Assembly: GCA_937927515.1 (NCBI GenBank)
Contig: CALBDO010000018.1
Span: forward strand, 1 to 64,000
Source of the DNA: Candidatus Kapaibacterium sp.
GTDB lineage: Bacteria > Bacteroidota > Ignavibacteria > Kapaibacteriales > UBA2268
Reading direction: 5' to 3'
Length of the DNA: 64,000 nucleotides
Each line of letters begins with the position of its first letter. Position 1 is the stretch's first letter. A model generated the notes under the pieces. The model was not told where the DNA came from. It ran no database searches and was given only the letters and a program-made list of their open reading frames with translations. The translations under genes were made by a program, and so were the position numbers. Below are positions 46,442-55,828 of the stretch, piece after piece.

Positions 46442-48154
46442 CTAATCGATTTCTATTAGATTGCTTTTCCCGAGGCTAGGTACAAGCACCGTGCCTGTCT
46501 TGGTTTTCACTTTATATATTGCCCTAATTTGATATTGATATTTGCCAGAGGTTTCCAATGTGTCGTGGTAAGTACGTTTATCCTTTGATAATGTTGCAAT
46601 AGTCTTGTAATTTCCTCCCGGATATTTACGAAGGATTTGATAGCCAAGAAGATTATCTACGAGTTCAAATACTTCCCATTCGAGAGATACTAAATTTGGT
46701 TTTTGAATACTGAGTTTGAGGTTGGCAATTGGTTTTGGATAGTATATTCTTAGAGTTGGGTCTCCTATGATTTCCAAATGCATACCCCTTTGCCCATATT
46801 TGCTTGTTGAAAGGTAAAGATTTTGATTGTTCGCAGTAGCTAGGAAGGATTTTGCGAAAGGATAACCAAAATTTAAATGATGCAAATGCCAAAAGGGCCT
46901 TCCAATCCATGCAGAAAGTAGTGCGTCGGGAGATGAAGCCACTATTGAACGTAGGAGGTTGTTTTCTACGTCCCAATCCCAAAAGTATGAACCCAATAGG
47001 AAAATAAATGTTGAATGGATATTAAAATTTGCACACTGCTCAGAATTTATTGAATTCCACAAAGAAGTGTACGAACCGGAATTGCAAGCATAAGAGAAGC
47101 AGAAATATTCTTTACTTACATTTTCAAAGTAATTCCCTTCTACGATTGTGTCGCACAGGGAATAAAAGTTCATCCAAGCATTGGCAGAAAAAATTTCTTC
47201 ACTTTGCGTTCCAAAGCCGTCGTCAATTAGGCCGTTTAAATTTCTCTGTTTTTCTCCGTAACGAAAACTGCGATTTTTCTTAAAATAGCTTCTGGTCAAT
47301 TCTATTTCGCTTTGCTTAAAAAATGTTAGATTTGAAAAATCTATTCTACCCAATGCAATTTTTAAACTGTCTGGTAAAGTTATTTGGTCGTATTTACCGT
47401 CGAATGGAACATTCCAGTTTTCCTCTCTGCTCGCTGTGATATTGTTTTCCACTTCGTCGGTTAAAAGTGTATCGTCGATTAAATAAACCAAATCCGAAGG
47501 GAATGCACCAAAATGTTCCGTGTGTCCATCAAATGAATAGTTTCCAGTGTATGGAACAGCAACTCTTCCAACTAATAAAAGGGCTTTGAAATCGCCAGCC
47601 CATCTTCGTTTGTAAGAATTAACAATTCTCTTGACTTTCCGAACTTCTATTGGATTAAACTTTTCTGCACGGGGAACAATGCGGCTCTCGGCATACCATC
47701 CGTCATTTTCTAAGTCGATAATAAATTCATGAAGTTCGTCTTTGATGAATGGATAAATTGTAGAATCGACTAGAATCAGTGCTTTCCCGTTGTATATAGG
47801 TGCTTCCACTTCATATCCTACGATGTAATAGCCGAATGCCTCTATTGTATCGCTTGCTACTTTGAACCCGTATTCAATTGGGTTGGATTTCTTAATTGTA
47901 TCAATGATAAATCTTGTCTCAGTGGGATATTTTTCAATCTTTTCCCAATAGTTTGAATTAATATTCTTCTGTTTTACTATAAAATCACCCACTGTTTTAG
48001 TATTATTGAATTTAATTGTAATTTCTACTAAACTGTCGTTGAATTCACGAAAAGAAAAGATTGGCAAGATTACGAAAGCTTTTGGTTCAAGGGAATGTAA
48101 TTGAAAAATAACTAATAAAATCAAAAGTGCGAGAATTCTTAATAAAATATTCAT
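46442..48154 (-). CDS. Gingipain (C25)-like secreted protein lacking the catalytic His
   Basis: 570 aa with signal peptide. Layout follows the C25 peptidase fold: ALLLVGRVAVP (~190), AFPSDLVYLID, IALGRIDFSNLTFF, then FCFSYACNSGSYTSLW with a Cys (~355) at the usual nucleophile position, the ...LLSAWIGRPF segment, and IIGDPTLRIY (~475). The GHG-type His motif expected about 30 residues before the Cys is not present, so activity is doubtful. The C-terminal ~90 residues look like a fibronectin III domain (SLEWEVFELVDNLLGYQILR). No T9SS tail. Overlaps the PD40-OmpA gene by 4 bp. Confidence 0.65.
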   Translation of the reverse strand: MNILLRILALLILLVIFQLHSLEPKAFVILPIFSFREFNDSLVEITIKFNNTKTVGDFIVKQKNINSNYWEKIEKYPTETRFIIDTIKKSNPIEYGFKVASDTIEAFGYYIVGYEVEAPIYNGKALILVDSTIYPFIKDELHEFIIDLENDGWYAESRIVPRAEKFNPIEVRKVKRIVNSYKRRWAGDFKALLLVGRVAVPYTGNYSFDGHTEHFGAFPSDLVYLIDDTLLTDEVENNITASREENWNVPFDGKYDQITLPDSLKIALGRIDFSNLTFFKQSEIELTRSYFKKNRSFRYGEKQRNLNGLIDDGFGTQSEEIFSANAWMNFYSLCDTIVEGNYFENVSKEYFCFSYACNSGSYTSLWNSINSEQCANFNIHSTFIFLLGSYFWDWDVENNLLRSIVASSPDALLSAWIGRPFWHLHHLNFGYPFAKSFLATANNQNLYLSTSKYGQRGMHLEIIGDPTLRIYYPKPIANLKLSIQKPNLVSLEWEVFELVDNLLGYQILRKYPGGNYKTIATLSKDKRTYHDTLETSGKYQYQIRAIYKVKTKTGTVLVPSLGKSNLIEID

Positions 48155-49707
48155 TGCTTAAGAATAAATATTTCTACCCGCCGATTCAACGCTCGTTCTT
48201 TGGAGATTGGCTCTCTCTTTCCCCTTCCTTCAATGTTTACAAGATTCGTGTCTATTTTAAGACAATCAGAGATTGATTTAGCTGTGTTCTTTGCCCTTTG
48301 ATGAGAGAGCTTCAAATTGTATTCCATTGAACCAACTTCATCAGTATGCCCAACAACAAGAATTTTGTTGCTAGTATTTTGGGTTAATTTTTTACATATT
48401 TCTTGCAAGGCTATTTTGGCATTGTTATCCAGGGTATCGATGTTGTTATCAAAATACAATCTACCAAGAAGTATTTTGCCTTTGTCTTTTGTAATTGAAC
48501 GAAGATTGTCCCTATCTGAATTGAAACTTGCTGCTCCTAGGGTATCCACTGGCTTTAAAATAATGTCATAATTCTGAAAGGTAGTGTTTGGAAACCTATA
48601 AGATGAAGTGGTAAACGAGTAAGAATCAAAATTTTTGGAATGAACGAAAAAGTTGTACTGTGTGTTGTTTGGAACAATGAATGTAAAATGACCATCGTAG
48701 ACAGTATCTGTAAAAACGTAATCAGTTTCGAAGTTGTCTACGTTGAAAACGACAGGTTCATTCACAATCACTTTTTGATTGTTTAACAATGTATAAATTT
48801 TTCCGTGTAGGACAAGGTAGGGTAATGGACGGAATTTTTCATCTAATTTAGCAAAATATATACCTTCGCGGGAAGAAGTTGCATCTCCACTACAAAAGAA
48901 GGCAGTATCACCACTTAGGTTTAAATAAAAGGAATTCTCATCCCATTCGGAATTAATGAAATCCAATGGTTCTGGCTTCGACCAGTTGAACCAGGTTTCG
49001 TCCAATCTCCTAACCATAAATAAATCAAGCTTACCTTTTGTTTGCCGACCATTGCTTGCAAAGTATAGTGTTTTGTTGTCGTAAGCAAGGAAGGCTACCA
49101 AATCAATACCTTTTGTGTTGATTATACCACCTAGGTTTTGTGGCTGGGTGAATTTATTTTTACTTGGGTCGAAAAATGAAATATATAAATCCAAAGAACC
49201 GTAAGAATCCTCGCGTTCGAGGCTCATAATCAAAACTCTACCATCTGTAGAAATTGTTGCAGAGTAGTTCAAACTCTTATTGTAAAAATTTTCTATAACC
49301 AATGGTTCAGGTTTTTGCCATATTCCATTTTTATTGATTGAAATAGCAAAGCAATTTTCGAATTTACCTTCAGAGGTTTGTTGGTAATCACCGTAGACCA
49401 GAGCTTTGCGATTATTTGGAAAGATGTAAAGAAATGTATTACTTGAATTTGTGTTGATGTTGCTTTCAAGTCTTCTTGGTTTGCCCCAGTTACCATTTTG
49501 TTTTTTTTCAGATATCCACACATCGTCGTCGTCGTATATACCCCCAGTATTTTCTGGATGCCATTTTCGGTTGAAATATAATTTTCCCCCGTCGGGGGAA
49601 ATGACTGGGAAGATAGCAGGTTGATATTGATTAATGACCTCTGGCAATCGCTCCTTTGAATACGTTGAAAAATAATTTATTAATATTAGACACAATAGGA
49701 ATAACAT
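48151..49707 (-). CDS. PD40/WD40-OmpA protein (PorE-like)
   Basis: 518 aa with signal peptide. Residues ~30-290 are WD40-like PD40 repeats (SPDGGKLYFNRKW, ISTDGRVLIMSL, YDNKTLYFASNGRQTKGKLDLF). Residues ~300-390 form a beta-sandwich like a carboxypeptidase-regulatory domain. The C-terminal OmpA domain (~405-518) has VVGHTDEVGSMEYN and LSHQRA with the peptidoglycan-binding Asp and Arg. This order resembles T9SS component PorE but without the N-terminal TPRs, so it may be a paralogue. It is second in a GT4 / PD40-OmpA / C25-like operon. Confidence 0.8.
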   Translation of the reverse strand: MLFLLCLILINYFSTYSKERLPEVINQYQPAIFPVISPDGGKLYFNRKWHPENTGGIYDDDDVWISEKKQNGNWGKPRRLESNINTNSSNTFLYIFPNNRKALVYGDYQQTSEGKFENCFAISINKNGIWQKPEPLVIENFYNKSLNYSATISTDGRVLIMSLEREDSYGSLDLYISFFDPSKNKFTQPQNLGGIINTKGIDLVAFLAYDNKTLYFASNGRQTKGKLDLFMVRRLDETWFNWSKPEPLDFINSEWDENSFYLNLSGDTAFFCSGDATSSREGIYFAKLDEKFRPLPYLVLHGKIYTLLNNQKVIVNEPVVFNVDNFETDYVFTDTVYDGHFTFIVPNNTQYNFFVHSKNFDSYSFTTSSYRFPNTTFQNYDIILKPVDTLGAASFNSDRDNLRSITKDKGKILLGRLYFDNNIDTLDNNAKIALQEICKKLTQNTSNKILVVGHTDEVGSMEYNLKLSHQRAKNTAKSISDCLKIDTNLVNIEGRGKREPISKERALNRRVEIFILKQ

Positions 49708-49708
49708 T

Positions 49709-50806
49709 CTACCTTGACGAATGAATTAATCTACAAATCTCGAAAAATTTATTGACGTTTTTGCGATAGTCAAATTTGATTTTTACTTTCTCCAGTGCAT
49801 GAAAGCCCAATGCACTTGCATACACAGGATTTTCGTATATATCACGTATATGCCGACAAAGTTGTTTCGTTTCCTTAGGCTCGAATAAAAGACCATTTTC
49901 GCCATCGTTTATAATCTCGGGTACTCCCCCGCTACGAGTTGCGATTATGGGTAGAGAACACGCCATTGCCTCTATTAATACTAAACCGAAGGTCTCTGAA
50001 AGTGATGGCATCACAAATACATCAAAGGTACTCATTATTTTAGATATTTCGGAATTGAAATCAATATATTTAATTTTATCTTCTAATTTTAACCTTTTAC
50101 TTAACAAGCTTAGCTTTTTAAAATAATTTTTATCATCAATATTACCAACAAGAACCAAAAGACTATTCTCAATTTTAGCCGTTGCAAAAGCTTCTATTAG
50201 CGTTTCTTGCCCTTTCAGGGGTTCTATTCTTCCAATGCAACCAACAACAAAAGCATCTGGGGGAATATTGTATGCCTTCCTATTTACTATTTTGTTAATC
50301 TTTTCTTTTTCGAATTTTTCCCAGTCTACACCATATGGGACAACGAAAACTTTTTCGGGATTGATTTTAGTCGTTTCTATAAGCATTTGTTTCATAATAT
50401 TTGTCAAAACAATTGCCCCATCTAAATTCTTGTAAATCAAATCATGGTAAATGTCTTTTTTCTTTATTCCAGATTGCATTTGTTGATAAAAAACAACCTT
50501 GGGATAGTTTTTGTTCATTTTCTTTGCGAAAACAGCCACTGGCAGAAGGTTTGTTTTAGGAGCAATACAAATATCAATATTAAATTTCGTGAAAATTTTT
50601 CTCAATTGTGTAGCTTGGTAAAAGAAAAAATCAGAAATTTCCACGTGGGCGAGATTAAGTTGTTTACAAAAGTTGTTTGCTCGTGTATTCTTCTTAGTCA
50701 CAACTATAGAATTAAAGCCTAGTTCAACAGCATCTTTTGCTCTTAAAATTGTTTGGATTTCGAGTCCGCCAAATCCAGGTAGATTTACAAGAAAGCAAAT
50801 ATTCAT
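49709..50806 (-). CDS. GT4 family glycosyltransferase
   Basis: 365 aa GT-B fold. N-terminal acceptor domain begins MNICFLVNLPGFGGLEI-like; the donor domain has VGCIGRIEPLKGQETLIEAF (~195-215) and the nucleotide-sugar EX7E motif region SLSETFGLVLIEAMACSLPI (~272-291). Transfers a sugar to a lipid, polysaccharide or protein glycan; acceptor unknown. It ends one base before the PD40-OmpA start, so the three genes are probably one operon. Divergent from the CoA-disulfide reductase gene across ~160 bp with no obvious motifs. Confidence 0.9.
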   Translation of the reverse strand: MNICFLVNLPGFGGLEIQTILRAKDAVELGFNSIVVTKKNTRANNFCKQLNLAHVEISDFFFYQATQLRKIFTKFNIDICIAPKTNLLPVAVFAKKMNKNYPKVVFYQQMQSGIKKKDIYHDLIYKNLDGAIVLTNIMKQMLIETTKINPEKVFVVPYGVDWEKFEKEKINKIVNRKAYNIPPDAFVVGCIGRIEPLKGQETLIEAFATAKIENSLLVLVGNIDDKNYFKKLSLLSKRLKLEDKIKYIDFNSEISKIMSTFDVFVMPSLSETFGLVLIEAMACSLPIIATRSGGVPEIINDGENGLLFEPKETKQLCRHIRDIYENPVYASALGFHALEKVKIKFDYRKNVNKFFEICRLIHSSR

Positions 50807-50967
50807 AATAGATTACTTTTGAAAATTGCAATATTAAGAAACCCAAAGGTTCAGTGAAACAACAAAGTATAAGGCGAAAAAATAAAAGCAACAATTTTAT
50901 ACAAACATAAAATGTCCAATCAAACAGATTGTTCAAGTGATTAATTTATCTTTTTAAGAACACGAAT

Positions 50968-52632
50968 ATGAAAAAGGTTGTAATAGTTGGAGGTATGGCT
51001 GCTGGTTGCAAGACCGCAGCAAGACTTCGACGTTTGGATTTTGATGCTGAAATCACAATTGTGGAAAAGTTGCCTTTTGTTTCCTTCGGCGCTTGTGGTA
51101 TGCCATTCTATGCTGGTGGCGAAGTAGAAAACTTCGACGAACTAATGTCTACTCCTTGGGGTACGGTTCGCTCGCCAGAATATTTCAAAAATGTCATGAA
51201 TGTTAATGTACTTACAGAAACAGTTTGCTCCAAACTTTATCCCGAACACAATTTTATAGAGATTTCAACGAAGGACGGCAGAAAAAAAATATTAAATTAC
51301 GACTATCTTGTTTTGGCAACAGGTTCAAAACCAATTATTCCAAAATTTCCCTATGCCGAATCCGAAAAAATTTCCTTTTTCCATTCCCCTCTCGAGGCAA
51401 AAAAATTTCGAACTCTTGCCGAACGAGGTCAAATCGGCAAGGTAGTAATAATTGGTGGTGGATTTATTGGATGCGAGCTTGCCGAGGCAGTTTCCTCTCT
51501 CTGGGGCATAGATACAGTTTTGATTGAAAAGGAAAATGCCCTGTTGACAAAATGTTTCGATGTTGAAATTTCAAATCTGCTTCTGTCGATTCTTCAAGAG
51601 AATGGAATAAATGTTCTGTTGAATACAAAAGTTGAAAAAATCGAGGTATCAGAGGACGTTCCAGTTGTTTTCACTGATAAAGGCGTGTTCCATTCGGATT
51701 ATGTCTTTGTTGCTTTGGGGGTTGAACCAAACACTAGATTAGCACAAATTTCTGGGATTTCCATTGGTAATCTTGGGGGTATTATCGTAGATAAGTATTT
51801 GCGAACAAATTTTGAAAATGTTTTTGCTGCTGGGGATTGCATTGAAACTATCAACCTCGTTACTGGGAAGAGTGATGTTTTTGCTTTTGGCTCGCTCGCG
51901 AATCGACAAGGCAGAGTAGTTGCAGATAACATATCTGGTTTGCACTCTGAATTTCCAGGTGCTGTCGGTGCAATCTCGATAAAAGTTTTTGATACATTTT
52001 TTGCTAATGTTGGAATTAACTCTTTTACTTGTCAAGAAAACAATATTGATTATGGATTTGCCATCGGAACTTTTTACGACAGAGCCCATTACCACCCCGA
52101 AGCGAAAACTTTGTTCGCAAAATTGCTTTATAGGAAGGCTGATGGCAAACTGCTTGGACTACAACTTTGTGGGAAAGGGGAGGTTACAAGATATATCGAT
52201 ACGTTCTCTGTTTTGCTAAGTAAAGGGTGCGATTATAAAAGCTTGCTTAACTTCGAACATTCATATACTCCACCACATTCCTCACCAATTAATCCTTTGA
52301 ATCATCTTGGGAGCATTATCGAGCTCCAGGAGCGATTTTCTTTCGTTCCAATTAGCCCATTAAATCTTCCTTATGTTGCAAAGGATTGTACAATAATTGA
52401 TTTGAGAAAGGATGTAGAGGTTCGTGAAATCCCATTTAATTTCGATGCAATACGAATTGATTTTGACAATCTTCTCGAGGAGTTTAAAAAATTAGATGGC
52501 TTAGACAATATTTTATGCGTTTGTCAAAAAGGTCCAAGGTCGCTACAAGCAGCTATTTTCCTCAAGCAATTAGGTAAAAGAAATGTTTCGTATTTAGCTG
52601 GTGGTGTGCAATTATTATATGCAAAATTTTGA
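50968..52632 (+). CDS. FAD-dependent CoA-disulfide reductase with rhodanese domain
   Basis: 554 aa. FAD-binding VVIVGGMAAGCKTAARL (~4-20), active-site Cys43 in SFGACGMPFYAGG, NAD(P)H-binding VVIIGGGFIGCELAEA (~157-172) and FAD motif VFAAGDCIE (~285-293). The C-terminal ~100 residues are a rhodanese-like domain with the loop CQKGPRS holding its Cys. The CoADR-RHD family reduces CoA disulfide/persulfide or polysulfide using NAD(P)H. This suggests low-oxygen sulfur or thiol redox metabolism. Confidence 0.9.
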   Translation: MKKVVIVGGMAAGCKTAARLRRLDFDAEITIVEKLPFVSFGACGMPFYAGGEVENFDELMSTPWGTVRSPEYFKNVMNVNVLTETVCSKLYPEHNFIEISTKDGRKKILNYDYLVLATGSKPIIPKFPYAESEKISFFHSPLEAKKFRTLAERGQIGKVVIIGGGFIGCELAEAVSSLWGIDTVLIEKENALLTKCFDVEISNLLLSILQENGINVLLNTKVEKIEVSEDVPVVFTDKGVFHSDYVFVALGVEPNTRLAQISGISIGNLGGIIVDKYLRTNFENVFAAGDCIETINLVTGKSDVFAFGSLANRQGRVVADNISGLHSEFPGAVGAISIKVFDTFFANVGINSFTCQENNIDYGFAIGTFYDRAHYHPEAKTLFAKLLYRKADGKLLGLQLCGKGEVTRYIDTFSVLLSKGCDYKSLLNFEHSYTPPHSSPINPLNHLGSIIELQERFSFVPISPLNLPYVAKDCTIIDLRKDVEVREIPFNFDAIRIDFDNLLEEFKKLDGLDNILCVCQKGPRSLQAAIFLKQLGKRNVSYLAGGVQLLYAKF

Positions 52633-52657
52633 TTTTTAGTTTATAGTAACATAAAAT

Positions 52658-53851
52658 ATGACTGAGAATCTGAAAATATCAGTAGTTGGTTTAAATATCA
52701 AAACCGCTCCTATCCAAGAACTGGAGTACTTACAAATTCCAAGAAAGGATTTTAATAATATACTAAAATTATTTGCTTCTCAAATAGGCGTCGAGGGAGT
52801 TGTCTTTGTTTCTACATGTAATAGAAGCGAAATATATTTCACTCACCACGAAGAAATCAAGCCATTCGACTTGGTTAAAAATTTTTACATGGAATTTTTG
52901 CACAAGGACATAAATGAAAGGGAAAAATTTTTTTATCAATATCAGAATACAGAAGCAGTGCGACATTTGTTTAGAGTTGTCTCTGGTTTGGACTCTTTGG
53001 TAATCGGTGAATATCAAATAGTAGGTCAAGTAAAAGAAGCATACAGCATAGCTTGCCAGGTGAAAACAGTAGACAAACTGCTTCATAAGTTATTTCACGC
53101 AGCCTTTCGTTGTAGCAAAACTATAAGGAATTCGACTTCGATTGGAAAAGGTAAATTCTCTGTTTCTGGAATTGCAACGGATATTGTTTTGAAATCAATC
53201 AAACCAGAGAACACTGTTGCCATTGTTGGCGTGAACGAGAACACATTGATACTTTCTGATGAGCTAAAAAATGTAGGTTTCTCAAACTTTTTTTTCATTA
53301 ATAGAACTTTACACAAAGCTCAGCAATTGGCAGAGAAATTTGGTGGAAATGCTTTCTCGCTTGCTCAATTGGATGATATTCTTTGCAAAGCAGATATAAT
53401 ATTTACCTCGACTTCTGCTCCAAGCTACATTATCAGTGCCAAATCTCTCAATGAATCATTTGAATCTGCTGGAAAGCCGAAAATCATTCTCGACCTTGCT
53501 ATTCCTCGGGATGTTGAGGTTACTGGATTAAATAAACACATTCAATATTTTGATATTGAGAAGTTAAAGAATTATTTAGAAGGGCAACAACAAGCAAAGT
53601 TGGAGGAAATACCGATTTGTGAAAAGATTATCGACAATGAGGTTTCTGCATTTCTTTCTTGGCAGGAGAGTGCAAATGATGAAATTTTCGAGCCTTTTGC
53701 GGAAAAATTTGAGCGCATAAGGAAAGAACTTTTGGATGAATATTCACATCTGCTTCATTCAGACGATTTGGTTTTGGTGGACAAAGTTACTCGCCAGTTG
53801 CTTCATAGGGTTAAATCTGTTTTCGTGGCTATTTTAAAGGAAAATAAGTAG
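52658..53851 (+). CDS. hemA: Glutamyl-tRNA reductase
   Basis: 397 aa. Catalytic Cys54 in VSTCNRSEIY. The substrate-binding GLDSLVIGEYQIVGQVKEAY (~108-127) and NADPH domain VGVNENTLILS, IILDLAIPRDVE follow. The C-terminal dimerisation helix is present. First committed step of tetrapyrrole synthesis: Glu-tRNA to glutamate-1-semialdehyde. Slightly shorter than typical (~420), and no other hem gene is nearby. Confidence 0.96.
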   Translation: MTENLKISVVGLNIKTAPIQELEYLQIPRKDFNNILKLFASQIGVEGVVFVSTCNRSEIYFTHHEEIKPFDLVKNFYMEFLHKDINEREKFFYQYQNTEAVRHLFRVVSGLDSLVIGEYQIVGQVKEAYSIACQVKTVDKLLHKLFHAAFRCSKTIRNSTSIGKGKFSVSGIATDIVLKSIKPENTVAIVGVNENTLILSDELKNVGFSNFFFINRTLHKAQQLAEKFGGNAFSLAQLDDILCKADIIFTSTSAPSYIISAKSLNESFESAGKPKIILDLAIPRDVEVTGLNKHIQYFDIEKLKNYLEGQQQAKLEEIPICEKIIDNEVSAFLSWQESANDEIFEPFAEKFERIRKELLDEYSHLLHSDDLVLVDKVTRQLLHRVKSVFVAILKENK

Positions 53852-53922
53852 AGTCCTTTGTGCATTTACGAAATTGCATTGCAAATAATTGTGTTACTTT
53901 TGCTGAAACTTGCATTTGCTAA

Positions 53923-55767
53923 TTATAAGTTTCGGCAGAAGGTTTTGTCGAGCTCGTCGATTGTTATCTCGATTATTGTCGGTCTACCGTGCGGGCAAGC
54001 AAAAGGAGTTTCGCACTTGAGTAGTTCATCAACAAGCGACTCCATTTCTTCTTTCGTTAATGCTTGTCCAGTTTTTATTGCAGCTTTGCAACTATACGTT
54101 GCAATAAGGTATTCTCTCTTGTTGGATTTCTGAATTTCCGAGGTCTCGATAAACGATGCAAGAATTTCCCGTAGAATCTGCAGGGGTTCTAATGAAATAA
54201 TATCAGCTGGAACACTGAGAATTTCTACCTCCCCGTTTGTCATCAGTTCAAAATGGAAGCCTAAATTGTGCAATTCGCTTTGAATTTCCTTGATAGCTAC
54301 AAATTCAAAAGGATTCAATTGCATTGTAACTGGGAAAAGCAGCTGTTGTGTATTGGTATAATTTCCATATATTGCCTTTTTAGCGCGTTCAAAAAGTATT
54401 CTTTCATGTGCCGCGTGCTGGTCCACAATTAATATTCTATCTTCTTTTTCGATTAAAATAAATTTGTTGTGTATTTGATAAATGGATTTCCAAGGTTTTT
54501 TCTCCTCGAGTGTTTGGTTTAAATCTTTTTCTGGTTTTAGGAGATTTTCCAATGTTTTGCTTATCCTATCGGAGGTTGGGTTTGCCGATGTATATTTTAG
54601 TCGATTTTTGAAATTTTGTTGCGGTTTATTCCAATGATTTGCTTTCTCTACAATCTCACCGGTTATCTTATTAACGAGTTTGAAATTTTCTTCAAAATAC
54701 CTTTCGTCCGTAGGCACTTTCTGTAGAGGTTCGTACTTAGATTGAATTGTTACACCTGGAGCAAGATTGCTTTCGGACAATGCTTTTGATACAGCAGTGT
54801 TGATTACATTGAAAATGAACCTTTCATCATCAAATTTCACTTCGTGCTTTTGAGGATGGACATTCACATCATATTTATGTGGGTCTAGTTCAATATGGAG
54901 AAGAAAAAACGGATTGCTTTGCTTTTCGAGGAGATGCTCATAAGCAAGGTAGACAGCGTATGTTAGCGCTCTGTTTCGGATATTTCTTCCATTCAAATAA
55001 AGAAACTGTTCATTTCTTGAAATTTTTGCTAAATGGGGCTGACCTATAAAGCCCCAAATATGTATGTTAGCATATTCATAGTCGACCGAAATAAGAGAGG
55101 AATATACCGTATCGCCAAGTAAATCTTTGATTCTTTCCTTCGGAGCGGAGGGATAAACATCAAAAATTAGAGAGTCCTCATCGTAGAATACAAATCTAAT
55201 ATCGTTTCTACAAAGAGCTATTTTCATTAATGTGTCCGAAATGTATCGAAATTCGGTTAAATCTGATTTGAGGAACTTCCTTCGCGCAGGCACATTGTAG
55301 AACAAGTTTTTGACAAACACCTGAGTGCCATTGTCCATTGATATTGGTTCAACGATAGGTTCCTTGTTTGGTTCGGAGATAAGTCGCCAGCCGAGTTCAT
55401 CCTCTGCTCTTTTGGTGCGAATTTCAAGGTTTGATACTGCTGCAATAGAAGCAAGCGCCTCGCCACGGAAACCATACGTAACAATTGCTTCTAAATCCTC
55501 TGGGGTAAAAATTTTACTCGTCGCGTGCCGTTTAATTGATAGCATTAAGTCCTGCCGACTCATTCCACAGCCGTCGTCGACTATATGAATCAACTGCTTT
55601 CCACCTTTGTGTATTACAACAGCAATTGTCTTTGCTCCAGCATCCAAAGAGTTTTCAACTAATTCCTTGACGACGGATTCAGGCCTTTGCACTACCTCGC
55701 CAGCTGCAATTTGATTGGCAATGTATTCTGGCAAAATCTTTATCTTATTTCCTGTTGTTGCTTCCAA
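53923..55767 (-). CDS. mutL: DNA mismatch repair protein MutL
   Basis: 614 aa, probable TTG start at 55767; no ATG is near. GHKL ATPase N-terminus: LVENSLDAGA, DDGCGM and YGFRGEALASIAAVS. C-terminal region carries DQHAAHERILFE, matching the metal-dependent endonuclease motif DQHA(X)2E(X)4E, plus ACKAAIK and a final CPHGRPT. It is therefore an endonuclease-proficient MutL as in organisms lacking MutH. Divergent from the M20 operon across 61 bp. Confidence 0.95.
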   Translation of the reverse strand: MEATTGNKIKILPEYIANQIAAGEVVQRPESVVKELVENSLDAGAKTIAVVIHKGGKQLIHIVDDGCGMSRQDLMLSIKRHATSKIFTPEDLEAIVTYGFRGEALASIAAVSNLEIRTKRAEDELGWRLISEPNKEPIVEPISMDNGTQVFVKNLFYNVPARRKFLKSDLTEFRYISDTLMKIALCRNDIRFVFYDEDSLIFDVYPSAPKERIKDLLGDTVYSSLISVDYEYANIHIWGFIGQPHLAKISRNEQFLYLNGRNIRNRALTYAVYLAYEHLLEKQSNPFFLLHIELDPHKYDVNVHPQKHEVKFDDERFIFNVINTAVSKALSESNLAPGVTIQSKYEPLQKVPTDERYFEENFKLVNKITGEIVEKANHWNKPQQNFKNRLKYTSANPTSDRISKTLENLLKPEKDLNQTLEEKKPWKSIYQIHNKFILIEKEDRILIVDQHAAHERILFERAKKAIYGNYTNTQQLLFPVTMQLNPFEFVAIKEIQSELHNLGFHFELMTNGEVEILSVPADIISLEPLQILREILASFIETSEIQKSNKREYLIATYSCKAAIKTGQALTKEEMESLVDELLKCETPFACPHGRPTIIEITIDELDKTFCRNL

Positions 55768-55828
55768 AATTTTCGAAAAAATATTAACTTGTCAATTTCA
55801 CATTAAGCAAGTTAACAAAAAAGTATTT

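Noticed and set aside
50807..50967. Possible tRNA or small ORF in the divergent gap
   Set aside because: No cloverleaf or TTCRA arm was found, and the ORF 50724-50936 extends antisense/out of frame across the GT4 start without support.
53858..54133. 91-aa plus-strand ORF after hemA
   Set aside because: Mostly antisense to the conserved C-terminus of mutL; no similarity to known proteins.
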